IMG/VR virus record: IMGVR_UViG_3300032083_000797
Span: 1 to 31,100 of that record
Origin: a virus
DNA: 31,100 bases
Reading direction: 5' to 3' (one strand)
The notes below the pieces were generated by a model that did no database searches, had not been told where the DNA came from, and saw only the letters and a list, made by a program, of their open reading frames with translations. Of this stretch, positions 14,242 through 22,382 are shown in pieces (position 1 is the stretch's first letter; every line of letters begins with the position of its first letter). The translations under genes and the position numbers were made by a program.

Positions 14242-14520
14242 ATGCTTGATTGGTCACGGATAAAAATGCCTAAACTTATCGTCAAGATAGATAAGAAGGG
14301 TTGGTTCAAGGGTTGCGGATTACACCATGCCGCAATCGTTGCCTTTACAATTTTACTGGGTCACTACATCGGCTTCGGTGAATTTATGGCGGCATTTGGT
14401 GTCGGGTGGTATAGCTGCAAGGAATATGGCGGTCAGATTTACCCGCCAAAAGTTTTTGAGGTGATGGACTTTGTAGCACCCGCAATGGTGTCGCTAATAT
14501 ATTTAGTAGCGGTAAGTTAG
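14242..14520 (+). CDS. Small membrane protein, two predicted helices
   Basis: 92 residues. A basic N-terminus (KMPKLIVKIDKKGWFKG) is followed by a hydrophobic helix with GLHHAAIVAFTILLGHYIGF, a loop GVGWYSCKEYGGQIYPP, and a second helix FVAPAMVSLIYLVAV at the C-terminus. I recall similar proteins (FEVMDF...P) beside tail-fibre genes in marine phages. The function is unknown; holin-like or virion membrane roles are possible. The ATG directly follows the fibre stop. Confidence 0.7.
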   Translation: MLDWSRIKMPKLIVKIDKKGWFKGCGLHHAAIVAFTILLGHYIGFGEFMAAFGVGWYSCKEYGGQIYPPKVFEVMDFVAPAMVSLIYLVAVS

Positions 14521-14541
14521 CTACGTTAACTAGGAATTGCT

Positions 14542-16020
14542 ATGGCATTAGTACCATTAGATATACAGATGGGCTTCAAAAACAACGGCACAGAGTTTCA
14601 AAGCTCAAACCGTTGGCTTGATGGCAATCTTGTACGTTGGCATCAAAACAGCATAAGACCGATAGGCGGTTGGGAAGTTCGCGTAAGTAGTGCATTTTCT
14701 AATCCTGCTCGCGCAATGGTTGCATGGCAAGACTTGAGCGAGGACAGGCGTTATGCCGCAGGAACGTCAGACAAATTATATGCCGTAAGCGCAAGCCATA
14801 CTGTCACGGACATTACTCCTGCCACACTAACTACAGGTATTGTTGATGCAGACTTAAATAATGGATATGGCGGCTCATTTTACGGTCAAGACTACTACGG
14901 TACTGAGCGTGTCCCCAGTGGGATTTACTCAGAGGCAACAACATGGTCATTGGATAACTGGGGCGAATACTTAGTCGCCTGTAGCGTTGCCGATGGCAAG
15001 TTGTGGGAGTGGCAGTTAGATGTCGCCAGTGATGCGGCAGTGATTGCTAATGCGCCAACAGACAACTTAGGCTTGCTAGTTACCGAGGAGCGTTTTCTCT
15101 TTGCGTTAGGCGCAGGAGGCAATCCCCGTAAGGTTCAGTGGTCTGACCGTGAGGATAACACCACATGGACACCTGCCGCCACTAACGAGGCAGGAGACAT
15201 TGAGCTTCAAACTTCAGGTCAAATTATGGCAGGAGTTAGAACTAGGGGTCAGTCACTAATTATTACAGACATTGACGCACACAGCGCAACCTATATCGGA
15301 TCGCCATATGTATATGGCTTTGACCGTGTCGGAGCGTCTTGCGGTCTTATAGCAAGAAAGGCTGTTGCCGCAACGGATGCGGGTGTCATGTGGATGGGTC
15401 AGAAGAACTTCTTCTTATATGATGGCGCAAAGGTTCAGGAAGTGCCGTGTGAAGTTTGGGATCATGTGTTTACCGACATCAACAGGGCGCAAGTTAGCAA
15501 GGCGTGGGCAACTACGGTGGCGCAGCATGGCGAGGTTTGGTTCTACTACCCGTCAGGCGACTCGACAGAGATCGACAGCTATGTGGCTTACGATTATCGT
15601 GAGGGTCACTGGCTTATAGGAAGTCTTTCTAGAACGTCAGGCTTTGACCGTGGCGTATTTAAAAACCCAATTTTCTCAGACGTAGGCGGCAACGTGTATA
15701 ACCATGAAAAGGGCTTGAACTACGATGGCGGTACGGTCTTTGCTGAGACAGGATCAATAAGTATTGGTTCAGGCGACAATGTGATGTCCGTAAATAAGTT
15801 AATACCAGACGAGCTAACGCAGGGCGATGTTGCGGTTACATTTAAGACTAGATTTCATCCCAATGACACCGAGCGCAGTTACGGCTCTTACAGCATGGCT
15901 AATCCAACAAGTGTACGCTTCTCAGGTCGTCAGATACGAATGAGGATTGAGGGCGCAAGGCTTGCAGATTGGCGTGTAGGCACAATGCGTATTGACGTAA
16001 CACCGAGAGGTAAGAGATAG
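14542..16020 (+). CDS. Tail nozzle / DNA-stabilisation-type structural protein
   Basis: 492 residues, beginning MALVPLDIQMGFKNNGTEFQ, then WLDGNLVRWHQNSIRPIGGW. This start is typical of the large beta-propeller-like podovirus tail protein often annotated as packaged DNA stabilisation protein and equivalent to the tail nozzle. The body has repeated beta segments with Trp and Asp (VQWSDREDNTTWTPA, GVMWMGQKNFFLYDG, YVAYDYREGHWLIG). In the virion it would extend the adaptor and close or guide DNA at the tail tip. The start has TAGGAATT upstream. The call is from family resemblance. Confidence 0.75.
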   Translation: MALVPLDIQMGFKNNGTEFQSSNRWLDGNLVRWHQNSIRPIGGWEVRVSSAFSNPARAMVAWQDLSEDRRYAAGTSDKLYAVSASHTVTDITPATLTTGIVDADLNNGYGGSFYGQDYYGTERVPSGIYSEATTWSLDNWGEYLVACSVADGKLWEWQLDVASDAAVIANAPTDNLGLLVTEERFLFALGAGGNPRKVQWSDREDNTTWTPAATNEAGDIELQTSGQIMAGVRTRGQSLIITDIDAHSATYIGSPYVYGFDRVGASCGLIARKAVAATDAGVMWMGQKNFFLYDGAKVQEVPCEVWDHVFTDINRAQVSKAWATTVAQHGEVWFYYPSGDSTEIDSYVAYDYREGHWLIGSLSRTSGFDRGVFKNPIFSDVGGNVYNHEKGLNYDGGTVFAETGSISIGSGDNVMSVNKLIPDELTQGDVAVTFKTRFHPNDTERSYGSYSMANPTSVRFSGRQIRMRIEGARLADWRVGTMRIDVTPRGKR

Positions 16021-16677
16021 ATGCCCGCACCAGTATTACCACCTATAGGCAATGACTGGCGAGATTGGGGTCGTCAATTAACGCTATATTTAAGGCGTAC
16101 CTTATCTATACTTCAGTTTAAAAATGCTGACGACATACCTGCCGATAATGGAATTATATTGTGGGACGAGGAGAATGGCTACCCAGTGGTGTCAAAGAAC
16201 AATGAGTTCAGGCAAATTGTCTTGGCTGATGGCTATGCCTCATTTACTAAAGCCGCCAGTGTTGCGTTTGCCAGTGCGGATACTGAGCAAGTTATCACAT
16301 ATGATACGCCAATATATATTGACGGTATCTCTCAAGGCACACCGACAAGTCGAATTGTCTTTGAGGAGGGCGGCAACTACTTCCTGTCTTTTACGGCACA
16401 AATATACAGCACAAACTCATCAACTATTGACTTTTACTTCTTCCCTAAGATTAATGGAACGGCAGTTACAGGATCAACTATCAAGGCAAATTTACACGGC
16501 AATGGCGAAACCACAGTCGTGTCACGGTCAGCAATATTTTCTGTTAATGCCGATGACTACTTAGAGGTGGCGTGTGCCTGTAGCAGTACAGACGGAAGTT
16601 TAAATGCGTTTGCGGCTACGGCTTTTGCCCCTGCCACACCGTCAACGACACTGGCAATTACGAGGATTAGCGCATGA
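16021..16677 (+). CDS. Structural protein, probable tail appendage
   Basis: 218 residues. It begins PAPVLPPIGNDWRDWGRQLT, a virion-attachment-like helix, and continues with ILWDEENGYPVVSKNNEFRQ and a C-terminal beta sandwich (NYFLSFTAQIYSTNSSTIDF, then YLEVACACSSTDGSLNAFAA) that resembles C1q/TNF-like or collar-type receptor heads. No catalytic motif. The ATG directly follows the nozzle gene stop, and the end overlaps the next gene by 4 bases (ATGA). Likely a tail appendage (inference). Confidence 0.65.
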   Translation: MPAPVLPPIGNDWRDWGRQLTLYLRRTLSILQFKNADDIPADNGIILWDEENGYPVVSKNNEFRQIVLADGYASFTKAASVAFASADTEQVITYDTPIYIDGISQGTPTSRIVFEEGGNYFLSFTAQIYSTNSSTIDFYFFPKINGTAVTGSTIKANLHGNGETTVVSRSAIFSVNADDYLEVACACSSTDGSLNAFAATAFAPATPSTTLAITRISA

Positions 16678-17030
16678 CTGAGCTAGACAGAGTAAGACCG
16701 TGGCTTGAGGCGGCACTAAGGCATGGCGGCAATACCCATGACTGGGAGGACGTAGTTCAGGGATTAGTTGATGGTCGTATGCAGTTGTGGACGGGCGACA
16801 AGTCTGCCGCAGTAACTGAGATACTCGTGTATCCTAAAAAAAAGGTTTTGCACGTTTTCCTTGCAGGTGGTACAATGTCACAACTTATAGATATGATTGA
16901 CGATGCTGCCGAGTGGGGCAAAGCCCAAGGATGCACTGGAATGACCCTAAGTGGTCGCAATGGATGGAAGCGTATATTATCCAAACTTGGGTGGGACGCT
17001 AAAATGGTAGTAATGGAAAAGGAAATATAA
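16674..17030 (+). CDS. GNAT-fold protein, T7 gp13-like
   Basis: 118 residues. The order helix, QLWTGDKSAAVTEILVYPKK, VLHVFLAGGTMSQLIDMIDD, AAEWGKAQGCTGMTLSGRNG, WKRILSKLGWDAKMVVMEKEI (listed as separate pieces) follows the strands and helices of an N-acetyltransferase fold. Podovirus proteins of this size in the tail region (the T7 internal core protein gp13 group) share this fold. I do not see a clear acetyl-CoA loop (Q/RxxGxG/A), so catalytic activity is doubtful. It is coupled to the preceding gene by ATGA. Probably a small virion or assembly protein. Confidence 0.6.
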   Translation: MTELDRVRPWLEAALRHGGNTHDWEDVVQGLVDGRMQLWTGDKSAAVTEILVYPKKKVLHVFLAGGTMSQLIDMIDDAAEWGKAQGCTGMTLSGRNGWKRILSKLGWDAKMVVMEKEI

Positions 17031-17651
17031 ATGTCAGGCGGTAAAGGCGGTAGCCAAACAACAGCAGTGGAAGTTCCCCCACATGTAAGTGATGCGGCAA
17101 GACGCAATCTCAAAAGGGCAGACAAAATTGCAGGTATTGGCTATACGCCTTACTTTGGCGCAGACGTAGCGGCAATGACACCGATGCAACAGGCGGCTAT
17201 GCAAGGCACAAACCAGATGGCTTCAGCCTTTGGATTGCCGAGTGTAAGTGACCCGATGGCAGGTATGCCACAGGCTCAAGACTTTGGCGGTATGCAAGCA
17301 TATTCGTCAGCACCTTTATTTGAGCAATCCTTACAGTCATTAGCCCAGAATAGACCAGAGCAGTATAAGGCTATAGAGGGTATGTTCAATCCGACAGGCG
17401 GCACAAATTATGCTAGTGGCTATGGTAGTGGCGGTGGATATGGTAGTGGCTATGGATACGGCACAAATACGGGCGGTGGCGTAAGTTATTCAGGTGGTGG
17501 CTTATTGCAGGAAATAGAGGCTAACGATCCCACACCTCAAGGCATGACACGCATGGAATATAACTTGATGAAAAACCCTAACAAGTATGCCACCAAGTCA
17601 TTTACAGACGATGAGTTAGAGCAGCAATACTACAATACAGGATTACTATAA
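17031..17651 (+). CDS. Gly-rich virion-region protein
   Basis: 206 residues. It starts SGGKGGSQTTAVEVPPHVSD, then a helical part YTPYFGADVAAMTPMQQAAM, a Met/Gln/Gly-rich middle and a marked Gly-Tyr-Ser repeat around residues 123-158 (YGSGGGYGSGYGYGTNTGGG), then a polar helical C-terminus. The start and the FTPYxGxxVA(A/G)(M/L)(T/S)PMQ pattern are familiar from marine phage proteins encoded before another virion protein, without known function. It overlaps the next gene by one base (TAATG). Possibly a minor virion or ejected protein. Confidence 0.7.
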   Translation: MSGGKGGSQTTAVEVPPHVSDAARRNLKRADKIAGIGYTPYFGADVAAMTPMQQAAMQGTNQMASAFGLPSVSDPMAGMPQAQDFGGMQAYSSAPLFEQSLQSLAQNRPEQYKAIEGMFNPTGGTNYASGYGSGGGYGSGYGYGTNTGGGVSYSGGGLLQEIEANDPTPQGMTRMEYNLMKNPNKYATKSFTDDELEQQYYNTGLL

Positions 17652-18331
17652 TGGCTAACGCAGGAAACCCACAGGCAGTAGAGACAACGTCAACACAGCC
17701 TAACATATATCAGCAATCCGCAGGGGCATATACTCAGGCACTTGACAAGGCGGCAACGCCTACGGCAATGGGTGACGTATCACAATACTATAACCCATAT
17801 GAAAGCCAAGTGGTTGACACCACCCTAGCTGACATTGATCGTTCACGGCTAATGGCTCAAAACCAATTAGGCGCACAGGCTACACAGGCAGGGGCATTTG
17901 GCGGTAGCAGACAGGGTATTGCCGAGGCTGAAACAAATAGAGCCTATGCAGATCAGGCGGCACGAACTGCCGCACAGCTAAGACAGCAGGGCTTTGCACA
18001 GGCGCAAAATGTTGCAATGGGCGATGTCGGATTAGGATTGCAGCAAGCGCAACAACTTGGCTCATTATCCAACTTAGGCTTTGGCATGGGTCAGGGCATA
18101 CAGCAACAGCAGATGCAACAAGGTCTGCAACAGCAAGTTCTTAACCAAGCTCTTATTGATGCGGCAAAGGGTCAGTATTCAGGCTACACTGGCGCACCAA
18201 TGCAATCCCTACAAGCACCATTAGCGGCTTTAGGCGTAGGTGGTAATCTTGAAAAAACTCAGACGGCAACAAAAAATCCTGGGTTCTTTGATTACTTACA
18301 GTTAGGCGCAAGTCTTATAAAACCATTTTAA
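17651..18331 (+). CDS. Gln/Ala-rich virion-region protein
   Basis: 226 residues with long Gln/Ala-rich amphipathic helices: YYNPYESQVVDTTLADIDRS, GAFGGSRQGIAEAETNRAY, AARTAAQLRQQGFAQAQNVA, and many Q-G-L repeats. The C-terminus is hydrophobic (FFDYLQLGASLIKPF). The pattern YxNPYxxxVVDTTLADIDR...GAFGGSR is one I know from podoviruses of marine bacteria. It forms a coupled pair with the preceding Gly-rich gene. Probably a helical internal or ejection protein (inference). Confidence 0.7.
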   Translation: MANAGNPQAVETTSTQPNIYQQSAGAYTQALDKAATPTAMGDVSQYYNPYESQVVDTTLADIDRSRLMAQNQLGAQATQAGAFGGSRQGIAEAETNRAYADQAARTAAQLRQQGFAQAQNVAMGDVGLGLQQAQQLGSLSNLGFGMGQGIQQQQMQQGLQQQVLNQALIDAAKGQYSGYTGAPMQSLQAPLAALGVGGNLEKTQTATKNPGFFDYLQLGASLIKPF

Positions 18332-18347
18332 CTTAGGATAACATAAG

Positions 18348-19616
18348 ATGGCAATGAACTTAAATTTAATACCAACACCGACATTAGAGGCAGAGCAGTT
18401 TAGTGTTCCTCCTTATCAGGGTCAACAACAGCCTATGCAACAGCCTATGCCTGAACAGCCTATGCAACAGCCTCAAGGCTTACTAGGTCGCATTGGCGCA
18501 GGTATTAAGCGTAGTGTGCAAGACCCAAACTTTATGGATCGTCTGACTATTGGCTTGGGCGGTATGACTATGAATCCTAACGAAGCTCTTATGGGTTTGG
18601 CGCAGAATAGGATTAATCAACGTCAGAAGTTGGGGCTAATTAACGAGCAGAAAAATAGAACGATTGAAGCCTTGAAGAGAATGAATACGCCACAGGCTAT
18701 GAGAGCGTTGCAGTTTTTAGATTCAGGTGGCGATGTTGGTAATGCCTTGAGTATGGCTTTTGAGAAGCCAAAATCTAGTATAAAAATTATTGAAGGAAAG
18801 GTAGTTGATCTTACAGACCTAAATAATCCTAAAGTTGTTTACGAAGGTGGCAAGGATAGTAATATAGAAATTATTGACGGAAAGGCAGTTGATCTTACAG
18901 ACCCAAATAATCCTAAAGTTGTTTACGACGGTGGCAAAACTACTGCTCGTGAAGCTAAAATACAAGATTATATGAACACATATAATATCACTAGGGAAGA
19001 GGCAGTTTCTTTTATGTCTAACCGATTCAGACAAGAAGTGGATACTTTTGGAAATCTCAGAATAATAGATACACTTACTAATAAAGAAGTATCTTCAACA
19101 AAACCTAAAATTGACGAAGTTGATAAGACTGTTGAGAGTACGATTGATCAGACAGGCTATGACTTCCCTGCGTTATTTACAGGAGAGAGCCTAATTGGTA
19201 GTGTTGCTCAACCCGTCTCAGGTATTTTCGATATAGACAGTCCTTATCTTGAAAAAAGAAAAAAGGCTGAAAATTACCTTAATATAACAAACCAACAAAC
19301 TATGGCGGCATTAAAAAAGTCTACAAGACCTTTGGCGAGAGAGTACGAAGAAATTTCTAACATATTGCTAAAAGGTGGAGTTACAAAGACATCACGAAAC
19401 GCTGCCAGTCAAGCGCAAGAAGTAATTGATCTGTTGACTAAACAACTTGACTTAGAAACTAAATCGGCAACATATGACTCTACTGGACAGGCTTTAGGGC
19501 AGTCGAAAGAGGCTATAGATGAATTAAATAATGTTATTCAAAGGTATAAAAACATTTTAAGTGGATTAAAACCTAAACCCAGAAGGTCTTTGACTGAAAT
19601 AATGGAAGCGAGATAA
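18348..19616 (+). CDS. Virion-region protein with N-terminal QPM repeats and an internal duplication
   Basis: 422 residues. The N-terminus has QQPMQQPMPEQPMQQPQG, a Gln-Pro-Met repeat, followed by GLLGRIGAGIKRSVQDPNFM and a conserved-looking MDRLTIGLGGMTMNPNEAL. Residues about 145-200 are two 28-residue tandem copies of IxIIxGKxVDLTDxNNPKVVY. The C-terminal part is helical and charged (ALGQSKEAIDELNNVIQRYK), with coiled-coil character. The start has TTAGGATAA upstream. Base composition becomes AT-rich from about 18.75 kb onward. It is probably an internal or ejection protein; no family is assigned. Confidence 0.7.
   Translation: MAMNLNLIPTPTLEAEQFSVPPYQGQQQPMQQPMPEQPMQQPQGLLGRIGAGIKRSVQDPNFMDRLTIGLGGMTMNPNEALMGLAQNRINQRQKLGLINEQKNRTIEALKRMNTPQAMRALQFLDSGGDVGNALSMAFEKPKSSIKIIEGKVVDLTDLNNPKVVYEGGKDSNIEIIDGKAVDLTDPNNPKVVYDGGKTTAREAKIQDYMNTYNITREEAVSFMSNRFRQEVDTFGNLRIIDTLTNKEVSSTKPKIDEVDKTVESTIDQTGYDFPALFTGESLIGSVAQPVSGIFDIDSPYLEKRKKAENYLNITNQQTMAALKKSTRPLAREYEEISNILLKGGVTKTSRNAASQAQEVIDLLTKQLDLETKSATYDSTGQALGQSKEAIDELNNVIQRYKNILSGLKPKPRRSLTEIMEAR
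18784..18937 (+). repeat. 70-base direct repeat in frame (28-codon period)
   Basis: 18784-18853 and 18868-18937 are near-identical, 84 bases apart, so the reading frame is kept and the protein gains a 28-residue tandem repeat. Few substitutions separate the copies (GAA/GAC, GTA/GCA, CTA/CCA), which points to a recent duplication. Confidence 0.95.
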
Positions 19617-19619
19617 CTA

Positions 19620-22382
19620 ATGGAACGTATTTCTAAGTCAAAGATAAATGAAATGATAGATGAGGGGTATAGTGAGCAAGAAGTTTCGGAGTTCATTGCA
19701 TCTAAATTTAATTTAACTGATCAACTAGATCAAGTATTAGAGAACGATTACTCGTACTCTAATTTCTTAGATTATGTATCTGGTAATGAAGCTCAAGATT
19801 ATTCTTCTGCAACCCGTTTGGATGCTGTGGGAGCAGGTGGAACTTCTGGTCTTGTTGATTTAACTAGCGCAATACTTGGTGCGCCCGCTGATCTTGGCGC
19901 AACAGTTATAGAAGAGGCGGTTGATGCGCCTTATCAAGTTTATAAGCGTTTGACAACGCCTCTGTCAGAAAAAAAAGAAATGTTTGAGAGGGGTGAATTT
20001 GAATTTCCTAAAGTTTTGGAGTTTGAAAAACCGTTTTTAGGTTCAGATTACATTTCTGAAAAAATAAGGTCTGGGTATGATAAGTCAGGTTTTCCTATTG
20101 CGGAAAAAAAAGATTTGCCTGTTAGTTTAAGACCTTACTATACTGGGGGTGAAACTTTTACAACTGGTTTAGGTGTATTAGCTGCGCCCTACGCTGCTGC
20201 ACGAAACCCTAAGAGAGTAGCTAATGTTTTTCAGCCTTTGGTTGAAAGGGCAATATCTTCACCTAAATCATATTTTTCATCAGAGATACCTGCATTAGCA
20301 AGCGCATCAATAGCGGGTGGGTTATCTGAAAAAGTTTTTCCTGATAACCCATACGCCAGAATTGCAGCAGAAGTTACATCAGGTTTACTAAATCCTTCTC
20401 AATACGCAACATCTCTTGTCAATAAATTTACTCGTTCACCAAAAACTAATATTCAAGATAAGGCTTCAGAGGTAGCGCAAAGTTTTGTTACCTCTAGAGG
20501 AGAATCTCCTTCTGACGTAGCAAAAATATTGGAGTCTCCTGATATAAGTGGTGTAACTCTTACACCTGCCATGAGAACTGAAAGTCAAGGATTATTAGAT
20601 TTAGAGGGATATGTTTCTAAAATATCCCCAAATTTTAGTGAAGCACGAGACAGCCTTACAGCTAAAAGTTTGTCGAACTTGCAAGAAGGCATACAAAAAC
20701 TCACAACTCAGGGTAAGCCCGAATTGATAACTCAAGCCACTAAGCAAAGATTTCAAGATATTAATAATAATTTAGACATGATGGTGGCTAATTTTGAAAA
20801 TGCCGCACTAGATGCAAGATCAAGTATAACTTCACTTACAAGTAAAGATAAAATTGAAAAATCTCTTAATGCAGTAAAATTAATGAGGTCTTCCCTAAAG
20901 AACGCAAGAGATCAAGAAAATATATTGTGGAATCAAGTTGATAAAGATGTTGTTTTACCACCTCAACTTATTACCAACGTAAGAGACGCAATAAAAAGAA
21001 ATGCCTTAAAGAGTGAGCCTCTCCCTCCTCTGGTTAGCAGAGAATTAAAAAGAATGAAAAAAGAAGGTGTCCTTAGCGGTGATGCCTTAAAATTTAGGTC
21101 AGAATTACTATCAGAGGCAAGACAAGCTAGAGGAAAAGGTGATTTTATTGTGGCGGCACGATACAATGACGCTGCCTCTGAAATACTTGATAGTGTAACA
21201 GACATGATGCCTAGAAGCGAAGAAGTTTTGCAAGCCACCGAATATTCTAACAAGTTACATAATGTGTTTACTCGATCATTTGCGGGAAAGTCGTCTTCTA
21301 GAGGAAGGTTAGGTGAAGAAAGAATTTCACCTGAAACTATGCTAGAAAAGGCTTATGGTCAGGGAGGTACTCAAGCTAAAGTGCAATTTGAGGAATTATC
21401 ATCAGCCGCAAAAATGGGTGATGAGGCTGTATCAGGTAACTTATCGTCTAAATTGGCAGAAGAGTCTGAGGCTTTTTTAAGTATTGTTTCTAAAGATTTG
21501 TTAGATGAGTCAGGTCAAGTAACTTCAAATAAAATTAATAATTTCTTATCCAAGAATGAGTCTTTGCTAAATGACTTCCCGTCCTTAAAAAAGAAGTTGA
21601 TCAATGTAAAAAATGTAAATCAGGAATTAAAAAGAATATCCTCAGATGCTAAAACAGCAAGACAAATTATAAATAGTAGAACTATTTTTGGTAACGTATT
21701 AAAAACTGACAGCCCTGAAGTTGTTGTAAAAAATGTTATGAAAAGTGATAATTTAACCAGAGATTATACGCAATTAGCAAAAATGGCAAAAAGGGGAGGA
21801 GAAGACGCAGTTTTAGGGTTAAAGTCATTAACTATTAAAAATATGTTTGATGCTTCACTAGATAAAAAAGGACTGATCAATTTCCAACAATTAAAAAATC
21901 TAATTTCAAAAGGATTTTCTAAAGAAGGAAGAGGCGTTTTAGATTTAATGTCTAGAAATAATCTGATAGACAATTCTTCAATAAAGTATTTAGAAGAATT
22001 GACTGACAGGGGATTAGCTATACAAAAAATAAAAAATAGCTCAAGACCTATTACAGAAGATTTGCCAAATGATTTTTTAAGCGATGCGTTGGAGAGACTC
22101 GCGGGGGTGAAGTTAGGTGCAGCAGTAGGAAAGGCTACTTCATCAGAAAACTCCTTAATGTTAGCTAGTGCGGGTGTTAGGTTTATTAAAAAAGGGTCTA
22201 ATTTCTTTAAAAAAATTCCTATAAAAGCAACTCAAGACTTACTAGTAAATGCTGCGTCTGATCCAAAACTTATGAGGATGTTGCTATTAAGACCTAGAAG
22301 TCTAAATCAGCAAATGGCGTTAGAAAGAAACATTAAGGCGTACTTGCTATCTTCAGGAATAAATTTTGATAAGGAACAATAA
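19620..22382 (+). CDS. Large internal virion (DNA ejection) protein candidate
   Basis: 920 residues, the largest product here. Residues about 70-105 are hydrophobic and Gly/Ala-rich (AGGTSGLVDLTSAILGAPAD). The remainder is mostly long charged helices with coiled-coil character (about residues 320-880), ending in a basic region (RMLLLRPRSLNQQMALERNI). There is no lysozyme or transglycosylase motif that I can recognise. Very long helical proteins between the tail genes and the portal are usually internal core or ejection proteins that leave the capsid with the DNA and span the envelope; that role is inferred. The gene is notably AT-rich: 21721-21780 has 15 G+C of 60, against 30 of 60 at 22501-22560 in the portal gene. 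Confidence 0.65.
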   Translation: MERISKSKINEMIDEGYSEQEVSEFIASKFNLTDQLDQVLENDYSYSNFLDYVSGNEAQDYSSATRLDAVGAGGTSGLVDLTSAILGAPADLGATVIEEAVDAPYQVYKRLTTPLSEKKEMFERGEFEFPKVLEFEKPFLGSDYISEKIRSGYDKSGFPIAEKKDLPVSLRPYYTGGETFTTGLGVLAAPYAAARNPKRVANVFQPLVERAISSPKSYFSSEIPALASASIAGGLSEKVFPDNPYARIAAEVTSGLLNPSQYATSLVNKFTRSPKTNIQDKASEVAQSFVTSRGESPSDVAKILESPDISGVTLTPAMRTESQGLLDLEGYVSKISPNFSEARDSLTAKSLSNLQEGIQKLTTQGKPELITQATKQRFQDINNNLDMMVANFENAALDARSSITSLTSKDKIEKSLNAVKLMRSSLKNARDQENILWNQVDKDVVLPPQLITNVRDAIKRNALKSEPLPPLVSRELKRMKKEGVLSGDALKFRSELLSEARQARGKGDFIVAARYNDAASEILDSVTDMMPRSEEVLQATEYSNKLHNVFTRSFAGKSSSRGRLGEERISPETMLEKAYGQGGTQAKVQFEELSSAAKMGDEAVSGNLSSKLAEESEAFLSIVSKDLLDESGQVTSNKINNFLSKNESLLNDFPSLKKKLINVKNVNQELKRISSDAKTARQIINSRTIFGNVLKTDSPEVVVKNVMKSDNLTRDYTQLAKMAKRGGEDAVLGLKSLTIKNMFDASLDKKGLINFQQLKNLISKGFSKEGRGVLDLMSRNNLIDNSSIKYLEELTDRGLAIQKIKNSSRPITEDLPNDFLSDALERLAGVKLGAAVGKATSSENSLMLASAGVRFIKKGSNFFKKIPIKATQDLLVNAASDPKLMRMLLLRPRSLNQQMALERNIKAYLLSSGINFDKEQ

